Part shown: in pieces, positions 1-7,800 of the stretch
Numbering within the stretch: position 1 is the first letter of the stretch
Layout of the letters: the number at the start of each line of letters is the position of its first letter
Source of the DNA: Geobacter sp.
GTDB taxonomy: Bacteria; Desulfobacterota; Desulfuromonadia; Geobacterales; DSM-12255
Assembly (NCBI GenBank): GCA_012026855.1
Contig: VEOV01000010.1
Span: 1 to 10,176 of the forward strand
Direction of reading: 5' to 3'
DNA length: 10,176 nt
Translations under genes and position numbers: made by a program
Notes under the pieces: model-generated
Told to the model about the DNA's origin: nothing
Database searches by the model: none
Seen by the model: the letters and a program-made list of their open reading frames with translations, nothing else

Positions 1-210
1 GACCTGACTGCCGCCATTCACCGGGTGAAAAACATCGCCGCCCCCCCCAATGCGAAGCGGCTCAACTGCAATACCCCTTGCGCCAAAACCGGCTTTTGCG
101 CCAATTGCAATTCGCCTGACAGGATCTGCCGGATTATCCATGTCATGGACCGCAAACCGCGGGTTGCCGATCTCCATGTGCTGATAGTAAACGAGGATTT
201 GGGCCTTTGA
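1..210 (+). CDS. LUD-domain (lactate-utilization-type) protein, C-terminal fragment
   Basis: This is the last 69 codons of a gene that begins before the window; the reading frame is open from base 1 and ends at TGA 208-210. The fragment carries a cysteine cluster, C23-x3-C27-x5-C33-x2-C36-x6-C43, followed by a hydrophobic beta-like end (VLIVNEDLGL). From memory of the family, this C-terminal pattern (ATPCAKTG-like segment, SPDRIC-like segment, VGEDLG-like ending) is typical of LUD-domain (DUF162, LutC/YkgG-related) proteins of anaerobes, often annotated 'lactate utilization protein'. Such cysteines suggest a metal or Fe-S site, but that is inference. The stop overlaps the ATG of comF (TGATG), so the two genes are probably co-transcribed and translationally coupled. 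The catalytic or binding N-terminal part cannot be seen, so the function stays at family level. Confidence 0.75.
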   Translation, partial: DLTAAIHRVKNIAAPPNAKRLNCNTPCAKTGFCANCNSPDRICRIIHVMDRKPRVADLHVLIVNEDLGL

Positions 211-935
211 TGCAACGCTGCTGGGCAAGGCTTGTTGACTGCCTCTTTCCGCCACTCTGCCATTGCTGCCGGGAGCCGCTCCGTGACAGCCGTAAAGTCC
301 GCCTTTGCGACAGCTGTCTAGCCGGAGTAACACCTCTGGAGTCGCCATTATGCCCACTCTGCGGGCAGCCCTACCTTCACGCAAGCTGCAGCGACCATCT
401 TTGCGGCGCCTGTACCCTTGCCAGCCCCTCCTTTGATTCAGCGCGGGGGGCACTGCTTTTTGACGGTCCGGTCAGGGAGCTGATTCACCAGTTCAAATAC
501 AGCGGCAAGACCATGCTCCGCCGGCCGCTGGCCCTGCTGGCGGCTGACCACCTTGGTCAGTTTGTCAGCGAGTCCAGGCCGGACATGATCATCCCTGTGC
601 CGCTTCACAAAAAGCGGCTGCGGCAGCGCGGTTTCAATCAGGCTATCCTTCTGGGGGAGATTTTTGCGAAAAGGTGGGAGCTGCCTTTGCTGCGCAACAC
701 CCTGAGGCGGGTCAGGTGGACCGAGCCACAGGTAAATCTCTCAGCGGTAGAGCGACTGGAAAATGTCAAAGGCGCTTTTGCCATTTCCGGTGTTTCTGAT
801 TTTTCAGGCAAAAGAATCCTGCTTGTGGATGATGTCTATACGACAGGAAGCACGGTGAAAGAGTGCGCCAAAATACTAAAGCATGCCGGTGCAGAGGCCG
901 TTAATGTAGTTACCGTGGCTAGAGCTGCCGATTAG
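210..935 (+). CDS. comF: ComF family protein (amidophosphoribosyltransferase-like)
   Basis: This 241-residue protein has the standard ComF layout and length. The N-terminal part holds four CxxC pairs (C17/C20, C33/C36, C48/C51, C65/C68), enough for two structural zinc sites. The rest is a type I phosphoribosyltransferase fold, with the PRPP-binding loop at residues 203-215 (ILLVDDVYTTGST; acidic pair D207-D208). In naturally competent bacteria ComF takes part in DNA uptake or processing of incoming strands; its biochemical reaction is not well settled and many non-competent bacteria carry it. ATG at 210-212 overlaps the stop of the upstream LUD gene. A TTG one codon earlier (207) is an alternative start: a GAGGA at 193-197 is 9 nt from the TTG and 12 nt from the ATG, so the choice is not certain. 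The gene ends 12 nt from the end of the convergent ATPase gene. Confidence 0.92.
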   Translation: MQRCWARLVDCLFPPLCHCCREPLRDSRKVRLCDSCLAGVTPLESPLCPLCGQPYLHASCSDHLCGACTLASPSFDSARGALLFDGPVRELIHQFKYSGKTMLRRPLALLAADHLGQFVSESRPDMIIPVPLHKKRLRQRGFNQAILLGEIFAKRWELPLLRNTLRRVRWTEPQVNLSAVERLENVKGAFAISGVSDFSGKRILLVDDVYTTGSTVKECAKILKHAGAEAVNVVTVARAAD

Positions 936-947
936 TCAGGGATGAAA

Positions 948-2885
948 TTATTTCATACATACCCGCCGCACTTCGGAAATATCCGTTAACCCCTGCATTA
1001 CCTTAAGGATGCCATCCTGCTTCAGGGTTGTCATACCGCAACCGACAGCCAATGCTCGGATATCATCTGTCGAAGATTTGGTCTTGATGGCAGTCTTGAG
1101 AGTTTCACTGGTGGTTAGCAGCTCATGAATCCCCAGCCGCCCGCGATAGCCGCTGAAGTTACAGTGATCACACCCCTTGGCGCGCGACATCGATACAGCT
1201 TCCCTGTCAATATTCTGGATGGCAAAATCCTCTTCGCCATACTCTGCTACCAGCTCGCGCCATTCATTTTCACTGGGGACGTACTTCTCCTTGCACCTGT
1301 CGCAGAGTCTTCTGGTAAGACGTTGAGCAAGGATACAGAGGAGTGAGTCGGCAAAGCCGAACGGATCAATGCCCATGTCGAGCAAACGGGTCAGAGTTTC
1401 CGGTGCAGTGTTAGTATGCAGCGTCGAAAATACCAGGTGGCCTGTCAGTGAAGATTCGACTGCGATTGCAGCTGTTTCTTCATCCCGCATTTCGCCGACC
1501 ATGATGACATCCGGATCCAGCCTGAGGAAAGATCTTAGTGCGGCTGCGAATGTAAGTCCTATGCGGGGATTCACCTGGACTTGTCTGAGACCTTTCTGGG
1601 TGATTTCAACTGGATCTTCAGCAGTCCAGATTTTGAGTTTTGGGGTGTTGATGGTGGCTATAGCCGAGTGCAGGGTGGTAGTTTTTCCGGAGCCGGTAGG
1701 CCCCACTACCAGGATCAGGCCATAAGGCTGGTGAATGGCTGCTGTAAATTCACGGTAGTTCCGCTCGGTCAGCCCCAGATTTTTGAATTCTACCGGCTCG
1801 GAGTTGGCAAGGATCCTCAGAACTACATCTTCCATGCCGCCAACAGTTGGCATTGTTGCCATTCGCAGTTCAATGTCAGTCGGTGCATACTTTTTGAAGG
1901 CGATCTTGCCGTCTTGAGGCTTGCGCCGTTCTGAAATATCAAGATCAGCCATGATCTTCAGTCTGGAGGGGATGGAAAACTTGTATTTGCACGGGAGTTG
2001 TTCATAGATCTCGCAGCAGCCGTCTATGCGCATTCTTACAATAATGTCATCTTTACCCTCCCCGGGTTCTATGTGGATATCGGAAGCCCTTTTGGTCCAG
2101 GCGTCGTAGATAATCTTGTTGACAATTTTTGCCAGGACACTGTCGCTTTCAATTATTTCCGCGTTTTCTTTTTCATTTTTTGGAGTGTCTACATCACCAG
2201 CCATAATCGCCTGAATTGAGTCCTGCAGGTGTACGCGTTTCGTAGTTTCAGTGCTGGACGCCTGTTCTGAAGTGGTAATGGCTTGATAAAGATTCTGGGT
2301 GTTAACAATTTCATCTTCAGGAGCAATGACGGTTTCAACCTTATATTTCAGATGATCTTCAATTCTGAGAAGCTCGTTTGCTTCAAGCGTTCTGGACATG
2401 GCAATTGTGATTTTCTGACCGTCAAAAGCAACCGGGACAAGCTTTCGCTCAGCAGTATTAAGACTGATGACTGACTTAGCAAGGCCTGTCTTGATGTTGG
2501 GCAGCTTACCACTCAGGTGAATGAAGGGAAGCCCGGAATAGATGGAAATTGCTTTGGCCAGTGATTCAAAATTGAGGAAATCGAGGTTAAGAAGCACTTT
2601 ATAAAGCGAAATCTTCTCACTGGAGCTCATGTCAACTGCAAGGTCAAGCTCGTCCTTGCTGACAAAATTATAGTTCAGCAGGACATCAATAAATCGCTGC
2701 CTCCGTTGGCACTGCTCAATGGCTTTTTTCAAGGAGTGTTCCTTGAGATAGCCGAGGTCCATAAGGATCTGGCCGAGTGTCCCTTTGTCGGGGGAGTTTT
2801 TCTGGGTTGCGAAAGCCTCTGCAAGCTGTTCTTCGCTCACCATATTAAACTCAAGCAGAATGTCGCCCAGTAATTTCTCATTCAT
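948..2885 (-). CDS. GspE/PilB-family type II secretion / type IV pilus ATPase with four N-terminal repeats
   Basis: This is a hexameric secretion-type ATPase of 645 residues, the last gene of the leftward operon. The core shows every family motif: ASDIHIEP at about 263-270, Walker A GPTGSGKTTT at about 395-404, an Asp box with TAEDPVE, Walker B region DPDVIMVGEMRD at about 456-467, a His box HLVFSTLHTN at about 482-491, and a zinc tetracysteine C528-xx-C531 / C572-xx-C575. Motif and His-box form fit an assembly ATPase (PilB/GspE) rather than a PilT retraction ATPase. The N-terminus is unusual: four units of about 24 residues start near 5, 36, 64 and 93 and resemble the MshEN repeat, followed by a T2SS-E N-terminal domain to about 195. 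The start ATG (2883-2885) has an AGGGA 8 nt upstream. It lies 30 nt after the STAS gene. Whether it drives a pilus, a secretion system or DNA uptake cannot be told, because no partner gene is in the window. Confidence 0.93.
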   Translation of the reverse strand: MNEKLLGDILLEFNMVSEEQLAEAFATQKNSPDKGTLGQILMDLGYLKEHSLKKAIEQCQRRQRFIDVLLNYNFVSKDELDLAVDMSSSEKISLYKVLLNLDFLNFESLAKAISIYSGLPFIHLSGKLPNIKTGLAKSVISLNTAERKLVPVAFDGQKITIAMSRTLEANELLRIEDHLKYKVETVIAPEDEIVNTQNLYQAITTSEQASSTETTKRVHLQDSIQAIMAGDVDTPKNEKENAEIIESDSVLAKIVNKIIYDAWTKRASDIHIEPGEGKDDIIVRMRIDGCCEIYEQLPCKYKFSIPSRLKIMADLDISERRKPQDGKIAFKKYAPTDIELRMATMPTVGGMEDVVLRILANSEPVEFKNLGLTERNYREFTAAIHQPYGLILVVGPTGSGKTTTLHSAIATINTPKLKIWTAEDPVEITQKGLRQVQVNPRIGLTFAAALRSFLRLDPDVIMVGEMRDEETAAIAVESSLTGHLVFSTLHTNTAPETLTRLLDMGIDPFGFADSLLCILAQRLTRRLCDRCKEKYVPSENEWRELVAEYGEEDFAIQNIDREAVSMSRAKGCDHCNFSGYRGRLGIHELLTTSETLKTAIKTKSSTDDIRALAVGCGMTTLKQDGILKVMQGLTDISEVRRVCMK

Positions 2886-2915
2886 TAGGTTGTCCCTTCA
2901 ATTTGTCTGAATCGA

Positions 2916-3278
2916 TTACGCCTTGGCAGCATCCTGAATTTTGACAAGCAGGTTGTCAAAAGCGTCCCTGCGTGTTGTCATGACGGTTATCTTCTGGTCG
3001 GCTCTTGTCATGGTGAAGAGTTTCTGGACGTTTTCCTTCAGGCCGCAGCAGACAAGCTTCCCTGAAATGGCATCAAGCTCTCTGGCGGTGCTGATGCACA
3101 TCCCCAGACCGGAGCTGTCGACAAAATCAACCCGGCTCATGTCAAAAATGATATGTACATACTTTTTTTCGGCCAGTTTCTGGACCTGGGTCTTTACCCC
3201 GTCAAGGGTACTTGCCACCAAACTGCCGGCCAGCTTGAGACAAATGATGTTGCTGTCTACTTCCACACTGATTTCCAT
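2916..3278 (-). CDS. STAS-domain anti-sigma factor antagonist (RsbV/SpoIIAA-like)
   Basis: A 120-residue single-domain STAS protein. The signature is DFVDSSGLG at residues 51-59; S56 matches the serine phosphorylated by RsbW/SpoIIAB-type kinases in this family. In a partner switch the unphosphorylated form binds the HATPase protein and releases that protein's other client. The frame is open further upstream (a start at 3317 would give 133 residues), but the ATG at 3276-3278 has a strong AAGGGGG just ahead, and the longer form would overlap the end of the upstream HATPase gene; the sequence after M1 (MEISVEVDSNIICLKLAGSLV) is a typical STAS first strand. It sits 13 nt after the HATPase gene and 30 nt before the GspE-type ATPase gene. 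That order places it between the switch kinase and the motor, so the ATPase or an unknown protein elsewhere may be the regulated target; this is inference. Confidence 0.92.
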   Translation of the reverse strand: MEISVEVDSNIICLKLAGSLVASTLDGVKTQVQKLAEKKYVHIIFDMSRVDFVDSSGLGMCISTARELDAISGKLVCCGLKENVQKLFTMTRADQKITVMTTRRDAFDNLLVKIQDAAKA

Positions 3279-3282
3279 GATT

Positions 3283-3289
3283 CCCCCTT
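3283..3289 (-). promoter_or_regulatory. Strong ribosome binding site that fixes the STAS start
   Basis: Read on the minus strand, AAGGGGG lies four bases before the ATG at 3278. It decides the start of the STAS gene in favour of the 120-residue form over a longer open frame. It overlaps no coding base of the HATPase gene except the intergenic gap region, whose stop is at 3292-3294. Confidence 0.7.
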
Positions 3290-3291
3290 GG

Positions 3292-3717
3292 TCAACCCTT
3301 GCCAAGCTGTTTGGCAACCGTCGTCATATTTTTCCCGTCTGCATAACGGTAGATAAATTCATCAGCTAATTTGCGGATTATTGCCAGCCCATACCCACCT
3401 TCAGGCAAGTCGTTGTGTTCATCAAAGTCAGGCATCACTGCATTTACTCCAGTGGGGTCAAACGGTATGCCGTCTGTTGTAAGGGTGAAGGCAACTCTGT
3501 CCTTGCACACGGTCAACTCTCCCAACAGATATGAACTTTTGCCATGCTCAACGGCATTGTTTACCAGTTCGCTCACAATCTGGCAGAGATCATCCGCCGC
3601 TGCTGTTTCACATGAGGAGCTCTGAACCTTGTGCAGGGCATGCACGAGCTCCTTACGGAATTTTTCCGAGCTGGTAAAATCCGGCTCCAATTTGAAGGTG
3701 AATTGCACTGAATCCAT
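3292..3717 (-). CDS. RsbW-like HATPase (anti-sigma factor / switch serine kinase family)
   Basis: A 141-residue GHKL ATPase domain with the size and shape of RsbW/SpoIIAB proteins. The N box is SELVNNAVEHG (E50, N53-N54, H58) and the G2 region is EGGYGLAII around G107-G110. The G1 segment reads TTDGIPFDP; the position where most relatives have Asp of D-x-G appears to be T81, with D82 directly before G83. In the family these proteins phosphorylate the STAS antagonist and sequester a sigma factor or another partner. The ATG (3715-3717) shares one base with the TAA stop of the phosphatase gene (TAATG), so translation is probably coupled. The neighbouring STAS gene is the expected substrate and the PP2C gene the opposing phosphatase. 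The true client is unknown, since no sigma factor gene is present here. Confidence 0.9.
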   Translation of the reverse strand: MDSVQFTFKLEPDFTSSEKFRKELVHALHKVQSSSCETAAADDLCQIVSELVNNAVEHGKSSYLLGELTVCKDRVAFTLTTDGIPFDPTGVNAVMPDFDEHNDLPEGGYGLAIIRKLADEFIYRYADGKNMTTVAKQLGKG

Positions 3718-4871
3718 TATGCCTGTTCCCCCTCGGCTCCATAGCCGATGGCGACTAATGTCACATCATCATCGAAAGCCCCGTCGCAGTGGCTATCGGC
3801 TGACTTCAGCAGGGTGTTAATCATTGTTTGGGGGGAGTCGGCAGCACTTACTCCAGCAAAGATCTTTTCACTGCAAAGCACCCCTTCCCCGTTGCGCACT
3901 TCAATAAGTCCGTCGGTGTATAACAGCAGCTTGTTGCCTGAAGCAAAGTGGTATTTGCTGACATCCCATAAATCTTCGGCATCCCATCCCAGTGGTGGGC
4001 CGGTCGCTTCAACTGCTGTAGTTGCTCCGGATGAGTAAAGGTACACTGGATTATGCCCGGCCGAGGCGATCTGCAGTTCGCCGCTTTCAGTATCGCAGAC
4101 TGCATAGACCATGGTCAGGTACATGCCGCTGTCAGCAAGCATGCCGGTAAGTATCCGGTTGGCAACGGTGAAGATTTCGGCAGGATTCGTTCTCCCTTTG
4201 CCAATGGTCATAAAAAGGCCTTTGCTGACGGCCATGACCAGTGCCGCTGATATGCTGTGGCCAGATATGTCTCCCACTAAAAAGTGCGCAAATCGTCCCT
4301 CACGCCAACCGTCAAAGAAATCTCCACCGATCTGATCCGATGGTTTGAAGTAGACAGCTGTGCTGAATCCCTCCACCGGCAGTTTTTCCGGAAGGATGGT
4401 TTGGAGCAGAGTGTGGGCAAGGGCTTTTTCGCGCTCCATGGCGATGTTTTTCTCTGCAATTTCTGTTGCCAGCTCAACGAGCAGGTCTCTTCCCTTTTTG
4501 AGTTCCAGATGGTTTTTCACACGGGCTTTAACTATGGGGGGGCTGATCGGTTTTGTAATGTAATCGATTGCTCCGGCTTCAAGCCCTTTTGTCTCATCTT
4601 CCTCTTCTCCCATGGCTGTGACAAAAATTACCGGGATAGATTCTGTCGCCGGGTCGGATTTGAGGATGCGACAGGCCTGATAACCGTCCATTTCAGGCAT
4701 CATAATATCCAGAAGAACAATGTCAGGCAGTTCCCGTTTTGCCACTTCAATACCACCTGCCCCGGAGGTGGCGAAAAAAATGTCATATTCGCTCTGGAAT
4801 ATCTGGTGGAGTATCTGGATATTCGCCGGAGTATCATCGACGATCAGTAGTTTATGGCGAGCTGTGCTCAT
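3717..4871 (-). CDS. Response regulator with SpoIIE/RsbU-type PP2C serine phosphatase output
   Basis: This 384-residue protein couples a receiver to a PP2C-type phosphatase. The receiver (about 5-122) has the acidic pair D12-D13, phosphoacceptor D55 (LLDIMMPEMDG), T85 and K107. A helical, charged linker at about 120-155 probably forms a coiled coil. The SpoIIE/PP2C domain (about 165-378) retains the metal-binding motifs: GGDFFD (D184, D187), GDISGHS (D201), TDGLIE (D320) and FDDDVTL (D367-D369). Such proteins dephosphorylate STAS antagonists, here presumably the STAS protein two genes on. Phosphorylation of D55 by the hybrid kinase upstream would activate the phosphatase. The ATG overlaps the kinase stop by 4 nt (ATGA), with a GGGAG 5 nt ahead of it. 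Architecture resembles Pseudomonas HsbR without its C-terminal HATPase domain, which is here a separate gene. Confidence 0.94.
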   Translation of the reverse strand: MSTARHKLLIVDDTPANIQILHQIFQSEYDIFFATSGAGGIEVAKRELPDIVLLDIMMPEMDGYQACRILKSDPATESIPVIFVTAMGEEEDETKGLEAGAIDYITKPISPPIVKARVKNHLELKKGRDLLVELATEIAEKNIAMEREKALAHTLLQTILPEKLPVEGFSTAVYFKPSDQIGGDFFDGWREGRFAHFLVGDISGHSISAALVMAVSKGLFMTIGKGRTNPAEIFTVANRILTGMLADSGMYLTMVYAVCDTESGELQIASAGHNPVYLYSSGATTAVEATGPPLGWDAEDLWDVSKYHFASGNKLLLYTDGLIEVRNGEGVLCSEKIFAGVSAADSPQTMINTLLKSADSHCDGAFDDDVTLVAIGYGAEGEQA

Positions 4872-7800
4872 CTGCTCTCCCTGTATGCAAGGTCAATGGC
4901 GAGGATTTCGGCAATCTCTGTTACCCCCTTGAGTGCCTCGCTGAAATTAAGCCGCTCCACCCCCTTCTCGACAGTTTCAACCTGACTTTTCAGGGAATCG
5001 TCAGGGAGGAGATGCCGCAGCTTTCTTACAACGTTGCATGCTTCAAGGTTGTTTGATTGCAGCTGGGCATAAAGGTCGCGCAGCAGCTCGGATAAAGCCT
5101 CTGGATTGCCGGGCTCTTCGTCGGTTGACGGCGGAATTGTCAGTAAATCATCGGCAGCAATCTCTTCAACAAAAGCGAGAGAAGCATTAAGGCTGGCCAG
5201 CTCACTTGACAGTGGCTGCATAAACTCTTCGATAGTCTTGCCAGGGTCCTTCGAGAGCGAGTTCTCAATAGACTCTGCGATGTTGCCGACCTCTTCGGCG
5301 CCAATTGTTTTTGCCAGACCCTTCAGGGTATGGGCTACCCTTCTGGCCAAGAGATGGGACCCGTTTTCCACGGCTTCGCGTATTATCCTGTCGTCCTGGC
5401 TATGGAGCCGGCGGAATTCCTTAAGCACAGTAATGAGAATCTGCTTGTTGCCCACTCGCTTGATGGCTTTCTCCAGGTCGATTCCCGGAGTTGATTCCGG
5501 AAAGGTAAATGCTCGCAAGCCTTCAGAAGCAGACTCTTCGGCGATTACTGCCGGAATTTCACTTTCAGGCCTGAACCAGCGATGCAGTACAGCAAATAGT
5601 TCACTGACATCAATCGGCTTGGCAACGTGATCATTCATGCCTGCCTTGAAACACATATCCCGGTCATCAAGCATGGCGCTGGCGGTCATGGCTATAATTG
5701 GCAGATCCTTATACCTGCTTGATGCCCGAATCAGGCGCGTCGCTTCAAAACCATCCATTACCGGCATCTGCAGGTCCATCAACAGGGCATCATAGCAGTT
5801 GCCCGAGGAGCGCACCATTTCAGTGGCCATGGCGCCGTTGGAGGCGATATCCACACTGATGCCCCACCTTTCCAGTATCCCCCTGGCAACTTCCTGATTA
5901 ATAAGATTGTCTTCAGCAAGTAGAATCCTGCGCCCCTTGAAATAGTCGTCAACGGAAATACTTTCTTCTTCATGACATTCACGGCTGTTCAGGAATCCGG
6001 CAGCAGACATTAGTGCCCCGAGCAGTGCCGCCGGGACAGTCGGCTTAACAACGGTTTCTGCTATGGGACTGCATGTGGCATCAATACCTCTAAGTTTTTT
6101 GTCGTTACTGAAGAGGACTGCAGGAATATTTCTTAAGCCCTGCTTGCAGGTCGCTCTTAAGATTTCATCTGCTCCCTGAATGTCAGTGGCGGCAATATCC
6201 AGAAGTAGCAGGTCAAATTCAGTCTGGTCCTTAAGGGTGCTTGTATGTGCGATAGTGGTTACATTGATGCCGAATGAGACGAGCATTGCTGCCGTTGCTG
6301 CGGCACCTTTTCCACCGGAACTGATCTGCAGCAGGCGTTTTCCTTGCAATGCGCTGCAGTTCTCTCCGAGTGTCTCGTGATGATCTGCTTCAAGGGCAAA
6401 TTCAGCATTAAATGAGAATTTGCTGCCAACACCAACCTCACTTTCGACAGCGATGTCTCCCCCCATAAGCTGCACAAGTTGCCTGCTTATGGTGAGTCCA
6501 AGTCCGGTCCCGCCGAAGCGTCGCGTGGTGGAGGAATCCGCCTGGGTAAAGGCACCGAAGAGTCTCTCTTTCTGCTCCGCTGTCATGCCTATGCCGGTGT
6601 CTTCAACGATAAAATGCAACGTGCCCCGCTCGTTTGTTTTTGACACAGGGGAAATCCGGATTATGACTGCTCCCTCTTCGGTGAACTTGATGGCGTTGTT
6701 GACCAGATTGAGGAGAACCTGCCCCAGCCTCAACGGATCGCCTGTCAACAGATCCGGGGTTTCTGCGGAGGTGCAGATGACAAGTTCTACTTTCTTGTCT
6801 CCGATGCTGACAGGCGCAATATCGGTAAGCTTGGTCAGAACTTCGCTGAGGAGGAACGGGATTGATTCCATTTGCAGGCGTCCGGCTTCAATCTTGGAAA
6901 AATCGAGGATATCGTTGATAATCTTCAGCAGTGATTTTGCAGCGCCTTCGGCTTTCGCGGTGTAACTTTTCTGCTTGTCAGAGAGCTCTGTCTGCTGCAA
7001 CAGATAGAGCATGCCGATGACCGCATTCATCGGTGTGCGGATTTCGTGACTCATATTGGCCAGGAAGGCGCTCTTTGCCGTTGTAGCTGCCTCTGCAGCC
7101 GCTTTTGCTCGTTGCAGCTCTTCATAGGCCCGTTTGCGGTCGGTTACATCCTCTTTTATGGCTATGTAATGGGTGATTTCGCCGTCGCCGTTTCTTACCG
7201 GCGAGATTGAGGCAGATTCCCAGTAAATTTCGCCGCTTTTTTTCTTGTTGCACAGCTCGCCGTGCCATTCAAAACCACCACTTATCTGGCGCCACATGAC
7301 GTCGTAAAAGGCAGCATCCATGTGACCGGATTTAAGGATTTTCGGATTTTTGCCGACTGCTTCATCAGCGCTGTAGCCGGTCAATTTGGAGAAATACGGG
7401 TTTACGTATTCTATAGCTCCATTGCTGTTTGTAATGACGATGCTGACCGGCGCCTGTTCCACAACCAGGGATAGTTTCCTGACAAGATCCTCGGCCTCGC
7501 GGTGCTCCTCTTTCAAGCGGATGGCGGCAACGGTATAGGAGAGGTTTTCCATGAGTTCGGAAAGCAGCGATACCTCCTCTGCCTCAAACGAACCATCGCC
7601 ATCGGCTATTATTTCTACGGCACCGATGACAACGCCATCTCCCCAGAGCGGGAACACTATGGACGAGACAGGTTTTTCTTCTGATTCGCTGTCGGCGGCG
7701 CTGCTATTTCTGCGAATGGATGCGGCTTCGGTTTTGATGGCACTCCAGACATTCTCATTGGCATGGCTGGAACGTTCCTCTCCTTCGATGCTGGCACCCA

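Noticed and set aside
942..956. Near-palindrome ATGAAATTATTTCAT between comF and the ATPase gene as a terminator
   Set aside because: It is AT-rich with almost no loop and no T run, and it includes the ATPase stop codon; it would form only a weak stem.
948..2885. PilT-type retraction ATPase
   Set aside because: The protein has the long N-terminal region and the zinc tetracysteine typical of GspE/PilB assembly ATPases, which PilT lacks.
2916..3317. Longer 133-residue form of the STAS protein
   Set aside because: It would overlap the end of the HATPase gene and ignore the strong AAGGGGG site in front of the ATG at 3278.
4284..4850. 188-codon open frame on the plus strand opposite the phosphatase gene
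   Set aside because: Antisense shadow of the receiver-PP2C gene, whose motifs are complete on the minus strand.
5106..5630. 174-codon open frame on the plus strand inside the kinase gene
   Set aside because: It lies opposite the HPt and receiver coding region, has a serine-rich low-complexity product with no recognisable domain, and the minus-strand frame is clearly the real gene.
6420..6965. 181-codon open frame on the plus strand inside the kinase gene
   Set aside because: It is the shadow of the HATPase domain coding region; the product is rich in Ser/Pro/Arg and resembles nothing.
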